Part shown: positions 15,700 through 23,794 of the stretch, piece after piece
Layout: each line of letters opens with the position of its first letter
Numbering within the stretch: the stretch's first letter is position 1
NCBI RefSeq assembly: GCF_051488665.1
Contig: NZ_JBPSEG010000004.1
Location: 179,738-243,737 of the forward strand
Length of the DNA: 64,000 bases
DNA from: Melioribacter sp051488665
GTDB lineage: Bacteria > Bacteroidota > Ignavibacteria > Ignavibacteriales > Melioribacteraceae
Reading direction: 5' to 3'
Made by a program: the position numbers and the translations under genes
The notes under the pieces: generated by a model
What the model was told of the DNA's origin: nothing
Database searches by the model: none
Seen by the model: only the letters and a program-made list of their open reading frames with translations

Positions 15700-16095
15700 A
15701 AAAGGGATTAGGGGTTAGGGATTAGGGGTTAGGGGGCGCTTGGTTTGGGAGTTCAATGTTCTTCGTTTTGGAGTTAATGGTTTGTCATTCAAAGTTATAC
15801 AACAAAGAACGCCTGTACTTCCGCACGCTCTCGTCTTTGCGAGGAGTGAGCGAAGCGAGCGACGAAGCAAACTCATATGAATAGCGGTGAGATTACTTCG
15901 TCCCGCTAAAGCGGGTCTCGTAATGACATTACAGACATAAGTAAGTCTTTGCGACCCCGCAGTATGCGGGGGATTCAAACTCTGAACAAAACTTCGTCTT
16001 TGCGAGGAGCGAGCGAGGCGAGCGACGAAGCAAACTCATGTGAATAGCGGTGAGATTACTTCGTCCCGCTAAAGCGGGTCTCGTAATGACAAAAC
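15700..16095. repeat. GGGATTAG microsatellite plus family A hairpin repeats
   Basis: Bases 15702-15735 are (GGGATTAGGGGTTA)-type repeats. Bases 15738-15775 carry GGGAGTTCAATGTTCTTCG words. Family A follows in the opposite orientation to the 11.9-13 kb array: GTCTTTGCGAGGAG...GACGAAG, CAAACTCATATGAATAGCGG, TGAGATTACTTCGTCCC and CGCTAAAGCGGGTCTCG, repeated at about 15831 and 15988. No gene is seen here. Confidence 0.85.
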
Positions 16096-16156
16096 CGACT
16101 AAAATCTGTTTTTTAGAAACGACGCATAATACTCTGTCAGGCATTCTCTGATTAAT

Positions 16157-16444
16157 TCAAATCAAATCGTAATATAAATCTTTCCATTCGGGGTTTAGCT
16201 TGTTAATTAAATCGAGTTTCTTTTTACGCGAACCGGCTTTGATTTGTTTTTCTCTTTTTATTGCGTTAACGGGAGTATCGTGAATTTCATACCAGACAAG
16301 TTTTGTGCAGTTGTATCTTTTAGTAAAACCGTTTGTCAATTTGTTTTTATGTTCATAAACTCTTCGTATAAGATTGTTAGTCATCCCTGTATAAAGCGTT
16401 GTGTTGTGTTTGTTGGTCATTATATATACATAGTACTGATTCAT
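16157..16444 (-). CDS. Small stand-alone GIY-YIG endonuclease-like protein
   Basis: 95 residues from the ATG at 16444. The longer frame to 16495 adds residues without family similarity. Motifs: YVYIM (GIY position), TLYTGMTNNLIRRVYEHK (YIG position followed by the conserved Arg and Glu-His), then WYEIHDTPVNAIKREKQIK. The GIY-YIG fold cuts DNA or acts in repair; the cellular role of the short stand-alone form is largely unknown. It is surrounded on both sides by family A repeat clusters, with no other gene within 500 bases, which makes a link with those repeats worth considering. Catalytic residues appear intact. Confidence 0.88.
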   Translation of the reverse strand: MNQYYVYIMTNKHNTTLYTGMTNNLIRRVYEHKNKLTNGFTKRYNCTKLVWYEIHDTPVNAIKREKQIKAGSRKKKLDLINKLNPEWKDLYYDLI

Positions 16445-16489
16445 ATCGGAAGCCCCGCTGCAACAAAATATAAAATGATTTATTAAAAA

Positions 16490-17080
16490 CAACAAGTGAG
16501 ATTACTCCGTAATGACAACCGACGGATTGACTAAGTCTTTGCGAATGAGCGTGCGAGTGAAGCAAACTCTGAACAAAACCCCGTCTTTGCGAGGAGTGAG
16601 CTAAGCGAACGACGAAGCAAACTCGAATGAATAGCGGTGAGATTACTTCGTCCCGCCAAAGGCGGGTCTCGTAATGACATTACAGACATAAGTAAGTCTT
16701 TGCGAATGAGCGTGCGAGTGAAGCAAACTCTGAACAAAACCCCGTCTTTGCGAGGAGTGAGCTAAGCGAGCAACGAAGCAAACTCGAATGAATAGCGGTG
16801 AGATTACTTCGTCCCGCCAAAGGCGGGTCTCGTAATGACGGACGCCGGATTAAACAGATCTTTGCGAGGAGATCCGACGAAGACGGAACGACGAAGCAAA
16901 CTCTGAACAAAACTTCGTCTTTGCGAGAAGTGAGCGAAGCGAACGACGAAGCAAACTCATGTGAATAGCGGTGAGATTACTTCGCCCCGCTAAAGCGGGT
17001 CTCGTAATGACATTACAGACAAAAATAAGTCTTTGCGACCCCGCAGTATGCCGGGATGCAAACTCAAATTAAACTTCCGT
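16490..17080. repeat. Family A hairpin repeats with a ~161-bp local tandem duplication
   Basis: Blocks starting GTCTTTGCGAATGAGCG at about 16535 and 16696 are nearly identical over about 160 bases, including CCCGCCAAAGGCGGG hairpins and GAATGAATAGCGGTGAG. Further units follow at about 16858-17060 with CCGACGAAGACGG and CCCGCTAAAGCGGG hairpins. The frames read here are repeat translations. Confidence 0.85.
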
Positions 17081-17154
17081 AATGACTGACATAAAAATCA
17101 AACAAGCCTTTACGAACTCTGCGTTTATAAAAACCCGATGCGCGGGAAGACAGT

Positions 17155-17760
17155 CTATTCGGATATAATTATTTTTTTCAAAAATGTTTTTCTGTGGAGC
17201 GGAGTAACTCCGTAAAGCTTTATTGCTTCGAAATGATCTTTTGTAGGATAGCCTTTATTTTTATGCCAGCCGTACTCGGGATAAAAGAAAGCGTAATTTT
17301 TCATTATCTCGTCGCGCGTTACTTTTGCCAATATCGACGCCGAGGCAATCGCAAACGACTTTCTGTCGCCGCCCACAATCGCGCTGCATTCTACTTCGGT
17401 TTCGAATTTTCTGTTTCCGTCGATGAGGATTAAATCCGGTTCAACGCTCAGCTTTGCGGCGGCGGTTTTCATTGCCTTCAACGCCGCATTCAAAATATTA
17501 ATCCTGTCGATCTCTTCATGATGAACTATTCCCACACCGTACGACAAAGCGTTTTTAACAATCCAATCGAAAAGCGCTGTGCGTTTTTTTTCGCTCAATT
17601 TTTTCGAGTCGTTGATCTCGTCGTTCCACACATTTGCGTTGAACACTACAGCGGCGGCTACAACGGGACCGGCTAAAGGACCGCGTCCGGCTTCGTCCAC
17701 GCCGCATATCAGTTTACGACCGTTTTTCATGAATGAATTATCGAATTCTTTTAAATTCAT
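17155..17760 (-). CDS. rnhB: Ribonuclease HII
   Basis: About 201 residues from the ATG at 17760; an alternative ATG is at 17772, and the frame extends to 17829 inside the preceding gene. Removes RNA from RNA/DNA hybrids and single misincorporated ribonucleotides. The N-terminal GVDEAGRGPLAGPVVAAAV block carries the catalytic Asp-Glu. DSKKLSEKKR, LIDGNRK and the C-terminal GYPTKDHFEAIKLYGVTPLHRK are all family motifs. Normal length, starting right at the stop of the TamA-like gene, so translation may be coupled. yraN, often an rnhB neighbour in other bacteria, lies 4.5 kb away on the other strand. Confidence 0.95.
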   Translation of the reverse strand: MNLKEFDNSFMKNGRKLICGVDEAGRGPLAGPVVAAAVVFNANVWNDEINDSKKLSEKKRTALFDWIVKNALSYGVGIVHHEEIDRINILNAALKAMKTAAAKLSVEPDLILIDGNRKFETEVECSAIVGGDRKSFAIASASILAKVTRDEIMKNYAFFYPEYGWHKNKGYPTKDHFEAIKLYGVTPLHRKTFLKKIIISE

Positions 17761-17761
17761 T

Positions 17762-19459
17762 CTAAAACTCATTGACAATTCCGAAATGAATTTTTCCTTC
17801 ACCGAACGAGTCGCCTTTGCCGAGCGCAAAACTGACGCTCATTATACCGAATGCGGTTTCGAAATTAATTCCCAATCCGTATCCGATTTTATAGTCCGAA
17901 ACTTCGTCGCGTTTGAAATAGCCGGCGTCGAAAAACAGGAAAGCGTGAGTTTTATTTGTCAGGAGATATCTGTACTCGATATTCGACCAGAGAATTCTTT
18001 TGCCGGCAAATTGATTTTCGATATAACCGCGCAGGGAATTGGCTCCTCCCAACAAATACATGTCGCTTATTTCAATATTGTCTCCCCTGATTTCACGCGC
18101 ATGAAAAGCAAGCGCCAACACCTGTAATCGAAATACTTCAAGAAAATAGCCGAAGTCGACTTCGAATTGCTGCAAACTGAAACTTCTGTTTGCGGGCAGG
18201 TATTCAGCGGGACCGTTGATTTTTTTTGAATTGAGTTTATACGTATTGGCAAAAATGATTCCGCTTGAAGGAGAATAGATATTGTTTCTTGTATCGATAC
18301 TCAAATTGACGCCTGTAATCAAAGAAGTCGAATTATAAACCGTAAATCTTTTCACGCTGCGTTCGGTTGGAATTGTGGAACGATGCGCAATCGATACGGA
18401 ACCCGTTACGTCTTCGGAAGCCATAAAAATCAACTCGCCCGAAAGATTTCTTTGCACGTAAGTAGTATCCTGAATTCTCTGAAACAATCCCGTTCTCAAA
18501 TTCAAAGGGAAGCCGAACAGCCACGGTTCGAGATATTTTATTTCGAGCTCCTGGGAATTGCGGTTCTCGCTCTGCCAGCGGAAGGAAAGATTTCTTCCCG
18601 TGCCGAAAATGTTTCCGAGTCCGATATTTACCAAGCCCGTCAGATAACCTTTTTCGGATTCGCTTCCCGGAACGTATCCTATTATGCCGTCGAACTGATT
18701 TGTCTGTTTTTCTTTTACTTTTATTTTCAGAATGCCTTCGTTTTTATTGTCGATAAAAAATTCAGGCTCTTCAACGCTCTCGAAATATCTTAATTTCATA
18801 AGCCTCGAAGAAATTTTATTAATTTTTTCGCGAGAGTAAATATCGCCGGTTGTTATTCCCGCGTTCCGAAGAATAACGATATCTTTCGTTTTTTCATTGC
18901 CTTCGATTTCCACTCTGTCGATTTGTGCTTTAAGTCCTTTTTCTATTTTTAAATAAATATCCGCAAGATGTTTATCTTCTTTGTCGAAGAAATAAACCGA
19001 AGCAATTCTGATTGCAGCGAAAGGATATCCGAGTTCTTCGTAATAATCCAGCAGATAATTGACGCTCTCCTCGAACTGCGGCGCCGAAAAAATCTCGTTA
19101 TCGAACTTGCTCAATATCTCTTTTACAAACGTCGAATCCTCGTTCAAGCCATCGGCAATTATATTATTTATGAACGTCGGTTTCCCTTCGTCTATTTCAA
19201 TCTGAAATTGATTGCCGCCGGACTCCCGTATTTTCACACCGGTATGATAATAACCGTAGTAAGAATAAAATTTCTTAATTGAGGAGATTATCGAATCGTC
19301 ATCGGCTTTTTTAATTCGAGTTTCGAGATTGCGCAGTAAGGTCTTCGTATCGAATGTTTTATTACCGGTAAAAACGAAATTACTTTCGGACTGAGATAAG
19401 GCGTTAACTCTTAAAAACAAAAAGAGGAAAAAAATAAATTTAATATCTCGGCGTATCAT
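17762..19459 (-). CDS. Omp85/TamA-like outer-membrane protein with POTRA domains
   Basis: 565 residues. Signal peptide (about 1-22, ends LSQSES); three POTRA-like domains in the first roughly 260 residues (FVFTGNKTFDTKTLL; PTFINNIIADGL; AQIDRVEIEGNEKTKDIVILRNAGITTGDIYS); then an Omp85 barrel with GLGNIFGTGRNLSFRWQ, the LRGY motif in GGANSLRGYIENQ, and a C-terminal strand ending in NEF. Family members insert or secrete proteins across the outer membrane. The length is shorter than BamA and close to TamA. It overlaps the upstream sugar kinase by 20 bases and touches rnhB downstream. The client is unknown. Confidence 0.88.
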   Translation of the reverse strand: MIRRDIKFIFFLFLFLRVNALSQSESNFVFTGNKTFDTKTLLRNLETRIKKADDDSIISSIKKFYSYYGYYHTGVKIRESGGNQFQIEIDEGKPTFINNIIADGLNEDSTFVKEILSKFDNEIFSAPQFEESVNYLLDYYEELGYPFAAIRIASVYFFDKEDKHLADIYLKIEKGLKAQIDRVEIEGNEKTKDIVILRNAGITTGDIYSREKINKISSRLMKLRYFESVEEPEFFIDNKNEGILKIKVKEKQTNQFDGIIGYVPGSESEKGYLTGLVNIGLGNIFGTGRNLSFRWQSENRNSQELEIKYLEPWLFGFPLNLRTGLFQRIQDTTYVQRNLSGELIFMASEDVTGSVSIAHRSTIPTERSVKRFTVYNSTSLITGVNLSIDTRNNIYSPSSGIIFANTYKLNSKKINGPAEYLPANRSFSLQQFEVDFGYFLEVFRLQVLALAFHAREIRGDNIEISDMYLLGGANSLRGYIENQFAGKRILWSNIEYRYLLTNKTHAFLFFDAGYFKRDEVSDYKIGYGLGINFETAFGIMSVSFALGKGDSFGEGKIHFGIVNEF

Positions 19460-20408
19460 CGATTATTTTCATTTTCTTTCCAATTTGTTCCACATGCGCT
19501 TTTTCGATTAAAGCGGAATATTCTTCTACCGTAACCGAGCTCGTTTCGAGTTTGGAAGCGTTAGCCGAGCCGGCGGCGGCGGCAATGCGAATGAATTCGT
19601 CGAAAACCATCGCCTTTTCCAGACCGTATGCGATTCCCGCCACGAAAGAATCTCCGCTTCCGGTAGAATCATAAACTTTTATTGCGGGCGGAATAATTTT
19701 ATAATGGAAATCGAATTTTGCAGCGTAAAACGGTTTGTCGCCGTCCGTAATAAAAATAAGCTTAATTCCTTTCGCATAGAGGTCGTTCATATAAGCGCGA
19801 ATCTCTTTTTCGCTTTTCAGCGAAATACCGAGCGACTTTTCTATTTCTTCCCTGTTATTGTGAACTGCCGTTGGCGCGGCATTCAGACAATCCTCGAGAT
19901 GACTTCCGTATGTGTCGAGTATCGAAATTTTATCGTATTTATGGGCGAGTTCAATTCCATACGGAAAAATCGAATTTGCCGATTCCGAAGGCGAACTGCC
20001 CGAGAAAACTACAATCGAACAGTTTTGAATCATCTTGTCGAGTTTCGATTTGAATTCTTCGGCTTCTTCATAAGTCACGTCGTTGTTCAATCCGAAAAAT
20101 GTGGTAACCCGTTGATGGTTTTCTTCGATAATCAATTCCGCCGCGCGCGTTTCGGATTTGGTCGATTGAACGGTAAAATTTATTTTTTCGTTAGTCAGAA
20201 CCGAGCGCAATATTTTGCCGTTGTTTCCTCCTAAAAAAGTAAACGCCGTATTTTGAATTCCGAATTTATTTAACTGCCGGCTGACGTTTATTCCCTTCCC
20301 GCCTGCGGCATAAATTTCATTTTTACATCGATGCGATTTGCCCAACTCAACTTCGTCGAAGAATTTTCTTCTTTCGAGCAAAGGATTTAATGTTACAGTA
20401 AGGATCAT
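19440..20408 (-). CDS. PfkB-family sugar kinase (1-phosphofructokinase/tagatose-6-phosphate kinase-like)
   Basis: 322 residues from the ATG at 20408 (a TTG two codons earlier also fits). TLNPLLERR and AAGGKGINVSRQL match the FruK/LacC subgroup. The C-terminal DSTGSGDSFVAG is the PfkB signature with the catalytic Asp; Ser replaces the usual Ala in GAGD. Likely phosphorylates a phosphorylated sugar such as fructose-1-phosphate. No fructose PTS gene is nearby, so the substrate is uncertain. The 3' end overlaps the Omp85 gene by 20 bases. Confidence 0.85.
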   Translation of the reverse strand: MILTVTLNPLLERRKFFDEVELGKSHRCKNEIYAAGGKGINVSRQLNKFGIQNTAFTFLGGNNGKILRSVLTNEKINFTVQSTKSETRAAELIIEENHQRVTTFFGLNNDVTYEEAEEFKSKLDKMIQNCSIVVFSGSSPSESANSIFPYGIELAHKYDKISILDTYGSHLEDCLNAAPTAVHNNREEIEKSLGISLKSEKEIRAYMNDLYAKGIKLIFITDGDKPFYAAKFDFHYKIIPPAIKVYDSTGSGDSFVAGIAYGLEKAMVFDEFIRIAAAAGSANASKLETSSVTVEEYSALIEKAHVEQIGKKMKIIDDTPRY

Positions 20409-20539
20409 AATCAATTCGCTTTGTTATTCGATACGCTAAAATATCGATATTTCATTAAAGTTTCCTTGAGTTTCACGGATGACAGCCGGCAGGTTTAAAA
20501 AAAGGATTCAAATACACAGAGAGCAACGACAAACTTACC

Positions 20540-20625
20540 AAACCGGTAATCTTGCAATTTGTTAATTTGGCAATTTTGCAATTTGCCAATTTGGTAATCT
20601 TGCAATTTGGCAATCTTGTAATAAA
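20540..20625. repeat. Low-complexity GGCAATTTTGCAATTTGCC minisatellite
   Basis: Tandem 8-17-base words alternating CTTGCAATTTG, TTAATTTGG, CAATTTTGCAATTTG and CCAATTTGGTAAT. It lies between the sugar kinase and rtcB. The minus-strand frame reads as repeated NCKITKLANCKIAKL, which is not a real protein. Confidence 0.8.
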
Positions 20626-20657
20626 AAACCTCTCATCCATACGCTGAAAATTTTCAT

Positions 20658-22127
20658 TCATCCTTTAATAACTCCGACGGGTTTAAGCTTTGCCACTTTA
20701 TTGCTTATGCCCGCTCGGTGAATTACTTCAACAACTTCAGAAACGTCTTTATAAGCGCCGGGCATTTCTTCGGCAATAGTTTTTTTTCCTTTAGCCTGAA
20801 CTGTAATGCCTTTATTTTTCAATTCGCCGATAATGTCTTTGCCTTTGGCGGATTTCAGAGCTTGATGACGGCTTTGGAGTCTGCCCGCGCCGTGGCATGA
20901 ACTTCCGAAAGTTTCTTTCATTGCGGATTCGGAACCCGCGAGCACAAACGAGTAGCGTCCCATGTCGCCGGGAATCAATACCGGCTGTCCTGATTCTTTA
21001 TACTTTTCGGGAATGTGTCTGCTGCCCGGCGGAAAAGCTCTGGTAGCTCCTTTACGATGCACGCAAACTTTTTTTAGTTTTTTGGAGCCGTCTTTTTCGG
21101 TAATTACGTGTTCTTCGATCTTTGCAATATTATGGCATACGTCGTAAACAAGTTCGAATCCCAATTCCCGTTGCGATATCGAAAGAGTTTCGATAAGAGT
21201 TTTCTTTGCCAGATGCATTATGATTTGTCTGTTGTTCCATGCAAAATTAGCCGCCGCTTTCATAGCGTTCAAATAATCCTTCCCTTCGACGGATTTTATC
21301 GGAGCGCAAGCCAGTTGTTTGTCCGGCAGGTTAAAGCCGAATTTCTTTTCCGAATTTACAAGCAGTTTAAGATAATCGTCGCACACCTGATAACCGAGTC
21401 CTCGCGAGCCGGTATGAATAAGAATGACCAGTTGACCTTTGAAGAGTCCGAATATATCTGCGATTTTTTCGTCGTAAATTTCTTCCACCAGATCGACTTC
21501 AAGAAAATGATTGCCCGATCCGAGAGTGCCGGCTTGGTCGGCGCCTCTTTCGATTGCCCTACGGCTCACGGCGTCGGGGTCTGCGCCTTCAAGCCTCCCG
21601 TTTTCTTCCGTAAAGACCAGGTCGTTTTCCGAACCGAATCCGTTTTCAACCGCCCATCGCGAACCGTTAACCAATATTTTTCTTATTTCTTTTTCGGACA
21701 GTTTTCGAATAGCGCCGCTCGCCCCTACGCCGGTCGGTATATTCCCGAATAAATTTTCAACCAATTTCGGTATTCTTTTTTCCACATCGTCTAATTTTAA
21801 ATTCGTGCGCGCCAGTCTGACGCCGCAATTGATATCGTAACCGACTCCGCCCGGAGATATTACGCCCGTTTCAATATCCGTAGCCGCTACGCCTCCGATC
21901 GGGAAACCGTAACCCCAATGAATGTCCGGCATGGCTATGCTATACATTTGAATACCCGGAAGATGGGCGACGTTTACAACCTGACGCACCGCTTCGTCGC
22001 CGCTTATTTGATTCCGCAGCATATTTTCCGTCGCATAGATTCTGCCCGGCGCGAGCATTCCATCCTGCGCCGGAATTTCCCATAGATAGTCATGAATTTT
22101 TTCTATTTCATAACCGCTGATTTTCAT
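20658..22127 (-). CDS. rtcB: RtcB RNA ligase (3'-phosphate/5'-hydroxyl)
   Basis: 489 residues with AAAGGT upstream. Joins RNA 2',3'-cyclic phosphate or 3'-phosphate ends to 5'-OH ends using GTP and Mn2+, for RNA repair or tRNA splicing. Visible motifs: MPDIHWGYGFPIGGVAA, GGVGYDINCGVRL (metal-binding Asp and Cys), GSGNHFLEV, HTGSRGLG, HRKGATRAFPPG and the guanylylated histidine in SSCHGAGRLQSR. Length is standard. The RtcB activator archease is encoded at 40517-40936. Divergent from yraN. Confidence 0.96.
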   Translation of the reverse strand: MKISGYEIEKIHDYLWEIPAQDGMLAPGRIYATENMLRNQISGDEAVRQVVNVAHLPGIQMYSIAMPDIHWGYGFPIGGVAATDIETGVISPGGVGYDINCGVRLARTNLKLDDVEKRIPKLVENLFGNIPTGVGASGAIRKLSEKEIRKILVNGSRWAVENGFGSENDLVFTEENGRLEGADPDAVSRRAIERGADQAGTLGSGNHFLEVDLVEEIYDEKIADIFGLFKGQLVILIHTGSRGLGYQVCDDYLKLLVNSEKKFGFNLPDKQLACAPIKSVEGKDYLNAMKAAANFAWNNRQIIMHLAKKTLIETLSISQRELGFELVYDVCHNIAKIEEHVITEKDGSKKLKKVCVHRKGATRAFPPGSRHIPEKYKESGQPVLIPGDMGRYSFVLAGSESAMKETFGSSCHGAGRLQSRHQALKSAKGKDIIGELKNKGITVQAKGKKTIAEEMPGAYKDVSEVVEVIHRAGISNKVAKLKPVGVIKG

Positions 22128-22227
22128 TTGCGTACCTTTTCTTAATTTTACTCACTCCGTCGGTGAATATACAATTCTTTCGATTCTTCATAAAGAGATG
22201 AATTATTCCTCCCAATGAATTATTTTT

Positions 22228-22614
22228 ATGATGAAAATCAAGAAGCAAACGATGGGCGGCGTCAACAAACGCGAGAGGGGAAATCTGGGCGAAGAGATCG
22301 CATGCAATTACCTGATTAATAAAGGCATGACGGTTATCGACAGAAATTACCACTACGGACACGGCGAAATCGATATAATCTGCAAGGACAACGATACTAT
22401 CGTTTTCGTCGAAGTTAAATACAGAAAGTCGCTCAAATACGGCGAGCCGGAATTTGCAATAACAAAGAACAAACAAAGACAAATCCGGAAAATTGCCGAG
22501 GCTTACCTCTACGAAAAAAAGATTACCGACCAGCCCTGCAGGATAGACGTTATTACAATCGTTCACGAGGCGGGAAAAGAACCCGCGCTTACTCATTATC
22601 GGGATGCGTTTTAA
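22228..22614 (+). CDS. yraN: YraN-family (UPF0102) endonuclease-like protein
   Basis: 128 residues. GNLGEEIACNYLINKGM, then GEIDIICKDNDTIVFVEVKYR is the PD-(D/E)xK-like core (Glu, Asp, then ExK). The family is a predicted nuclease of Holliday-junction-resolvase fold with no settled function. The ATG at 22252 (MGGVNKRERG) could be the true start, since family members usually begin near that point. It is the only plus-strand gene in the first 37 kb. Confidence 0.9.
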   Translation: MMKIKKQTMGGVNKRERGNLGEEIACNYLINKGMTVIDRNYHYGHGEIDIICKDNDTIVFVEVKYRKSLKYGEPEFAITKNKQRQIRKIAEAYLYEKKITDQPCRIDVITIVHEAGKEPALTHYRDAF

Positions 22615-22619
22615 TGTAG

Positions 22620-22745
22620 CGTTTGACCGTTGACAGTTTTGATGTTGGGGAGTTCTTGGTTTAGAAGTTTGAGGGTTTTGGAGTTTGGGGGTTTTGGAGT
22701 TTTGGGGTTCAACGTTTTTCGTTTTGGGGTTCCAGGTTTGGCAGT
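22620..22745. repeat. GGGTTTTGGAGTTT / GTTCAACG low-complexity repeat
   Basis: Words GGGGAGTTCTTGG, GGAGTTTGGGGG, TTTTGGAGTTTTGGGG and TTCAACGTTTTTCG are repeated directly downstream of yraN. It belongs to the same family as the rpiA insertion but is richer in G. Confidence 0.75.
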
Positions 22746-22784
22746 TTGTTTTTTGTACAAAACTGTATAAGAAGAACCCCGTCA

Positions 22785-23785
22785 CGCGTGCACTTCCGCA
22801 CGTCCTCGTCTTTGCGGACGGGCATCACATGTGAACAAACTCTGAACAAAATCCCGTCTTTGCGAGGAGCGAGCAAAGCGAGCGACGAAGCAAACTCATA
22901 TGAATGCGAGAGATTACTTCGCCCCGCTAAAGCGGGTCTCGTAATGACATTACAGACATAAGTAAGTCTTTGCGGAGAGTGGTATGTGGGAAGCAAAATC
23001 TAAGCAAAATCCCGTCTTTGCGAGGAGCGAGCAAAGCGAGTGACGAAGCAAACTCATATGAATAGCAATGAGATTACTTCGTAATAACGTTACAGACTTA
23101 AATACGTCTTTGCGGACAGGCATCACAAGTGAACAAACTCTGAAAAAAACGTCGTCTTTCTGAGGAGTCCCGACGAAGGCGGGACGACGAAGAATCTGCG
23201 GATGACTTTTGATTAATATTCAAAAACATTAATTGATTGAGATACTTCCCCCGCCGTTGGCGGGGTCAGTATGACAAATGACGGATTGCGTAGGTCTTTG
23301 CGACCCCGCAGTATGCGGGGGAAGCAAACTCTGAACAAAACTTTGTCTCTGCAACCCCCGGAGTATGTTGGGGATTCAAACTCTGAATAAAACCTCGTCT
23401 TTGCGAGGAGCGAGCAAAGCGAACGACGAAGCAAACTCATATGAACAGCGGTGAGATTACTTCGTAATGACGGACGCCGGATTGAACAGGTCTTTGCGAA
23501 CGAGCGGAGCGAGTGAAGCAAACCCTAAACAAAACACTGTCTTTGCGAGGAGATCCGACGAAGACGGAACGACGAAGAATCTACGGATGACTTTTGATTA
23601 ATATTCAAAAACATTAATTGATTGAGATACTTCCCCCGCCATTGGCGGGGTCAGTATGACAAATGATAGATTGCGTAGGTCTTTGCGACCCCGCAGTATG
23701 CGGGGGAAGCAAACTCTAATGTATACCAGTGAGATTACTTCGTAATGACATTACAGACTTAAATACGTCATTGCGAACTAATCCG
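22785..23785. repeat. Family A hairpin-repeat array with ~390-bp higher-order duplication
   Basis: Units begin GTCTTTGCG at about 22808, 22855, 22969, 23009, 23107, 23294, 23397, 23490, 23539 and 23680, with hairpins CCCGCTAAAGCGGG, CCGACGAAGGCGGG and CCCGCAGTATGCGGGG. A block containing GACTTTTGATTAATATTC, ATTGATTGAGATACTTCC and CCCGCCGTTGGCGGGG is present twice (about 23160-23330 and 23550-23715). No gene is seen. Confidence 0.85.
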
Positions 23786-23794
23786 TTTATTTAC

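Noticed and set aside
20473..20661. 62-codon frame rich in NCKITKLANCKIAKL
   Set aside because: A translation of the low-complexity minisatellite; not a protein gene.
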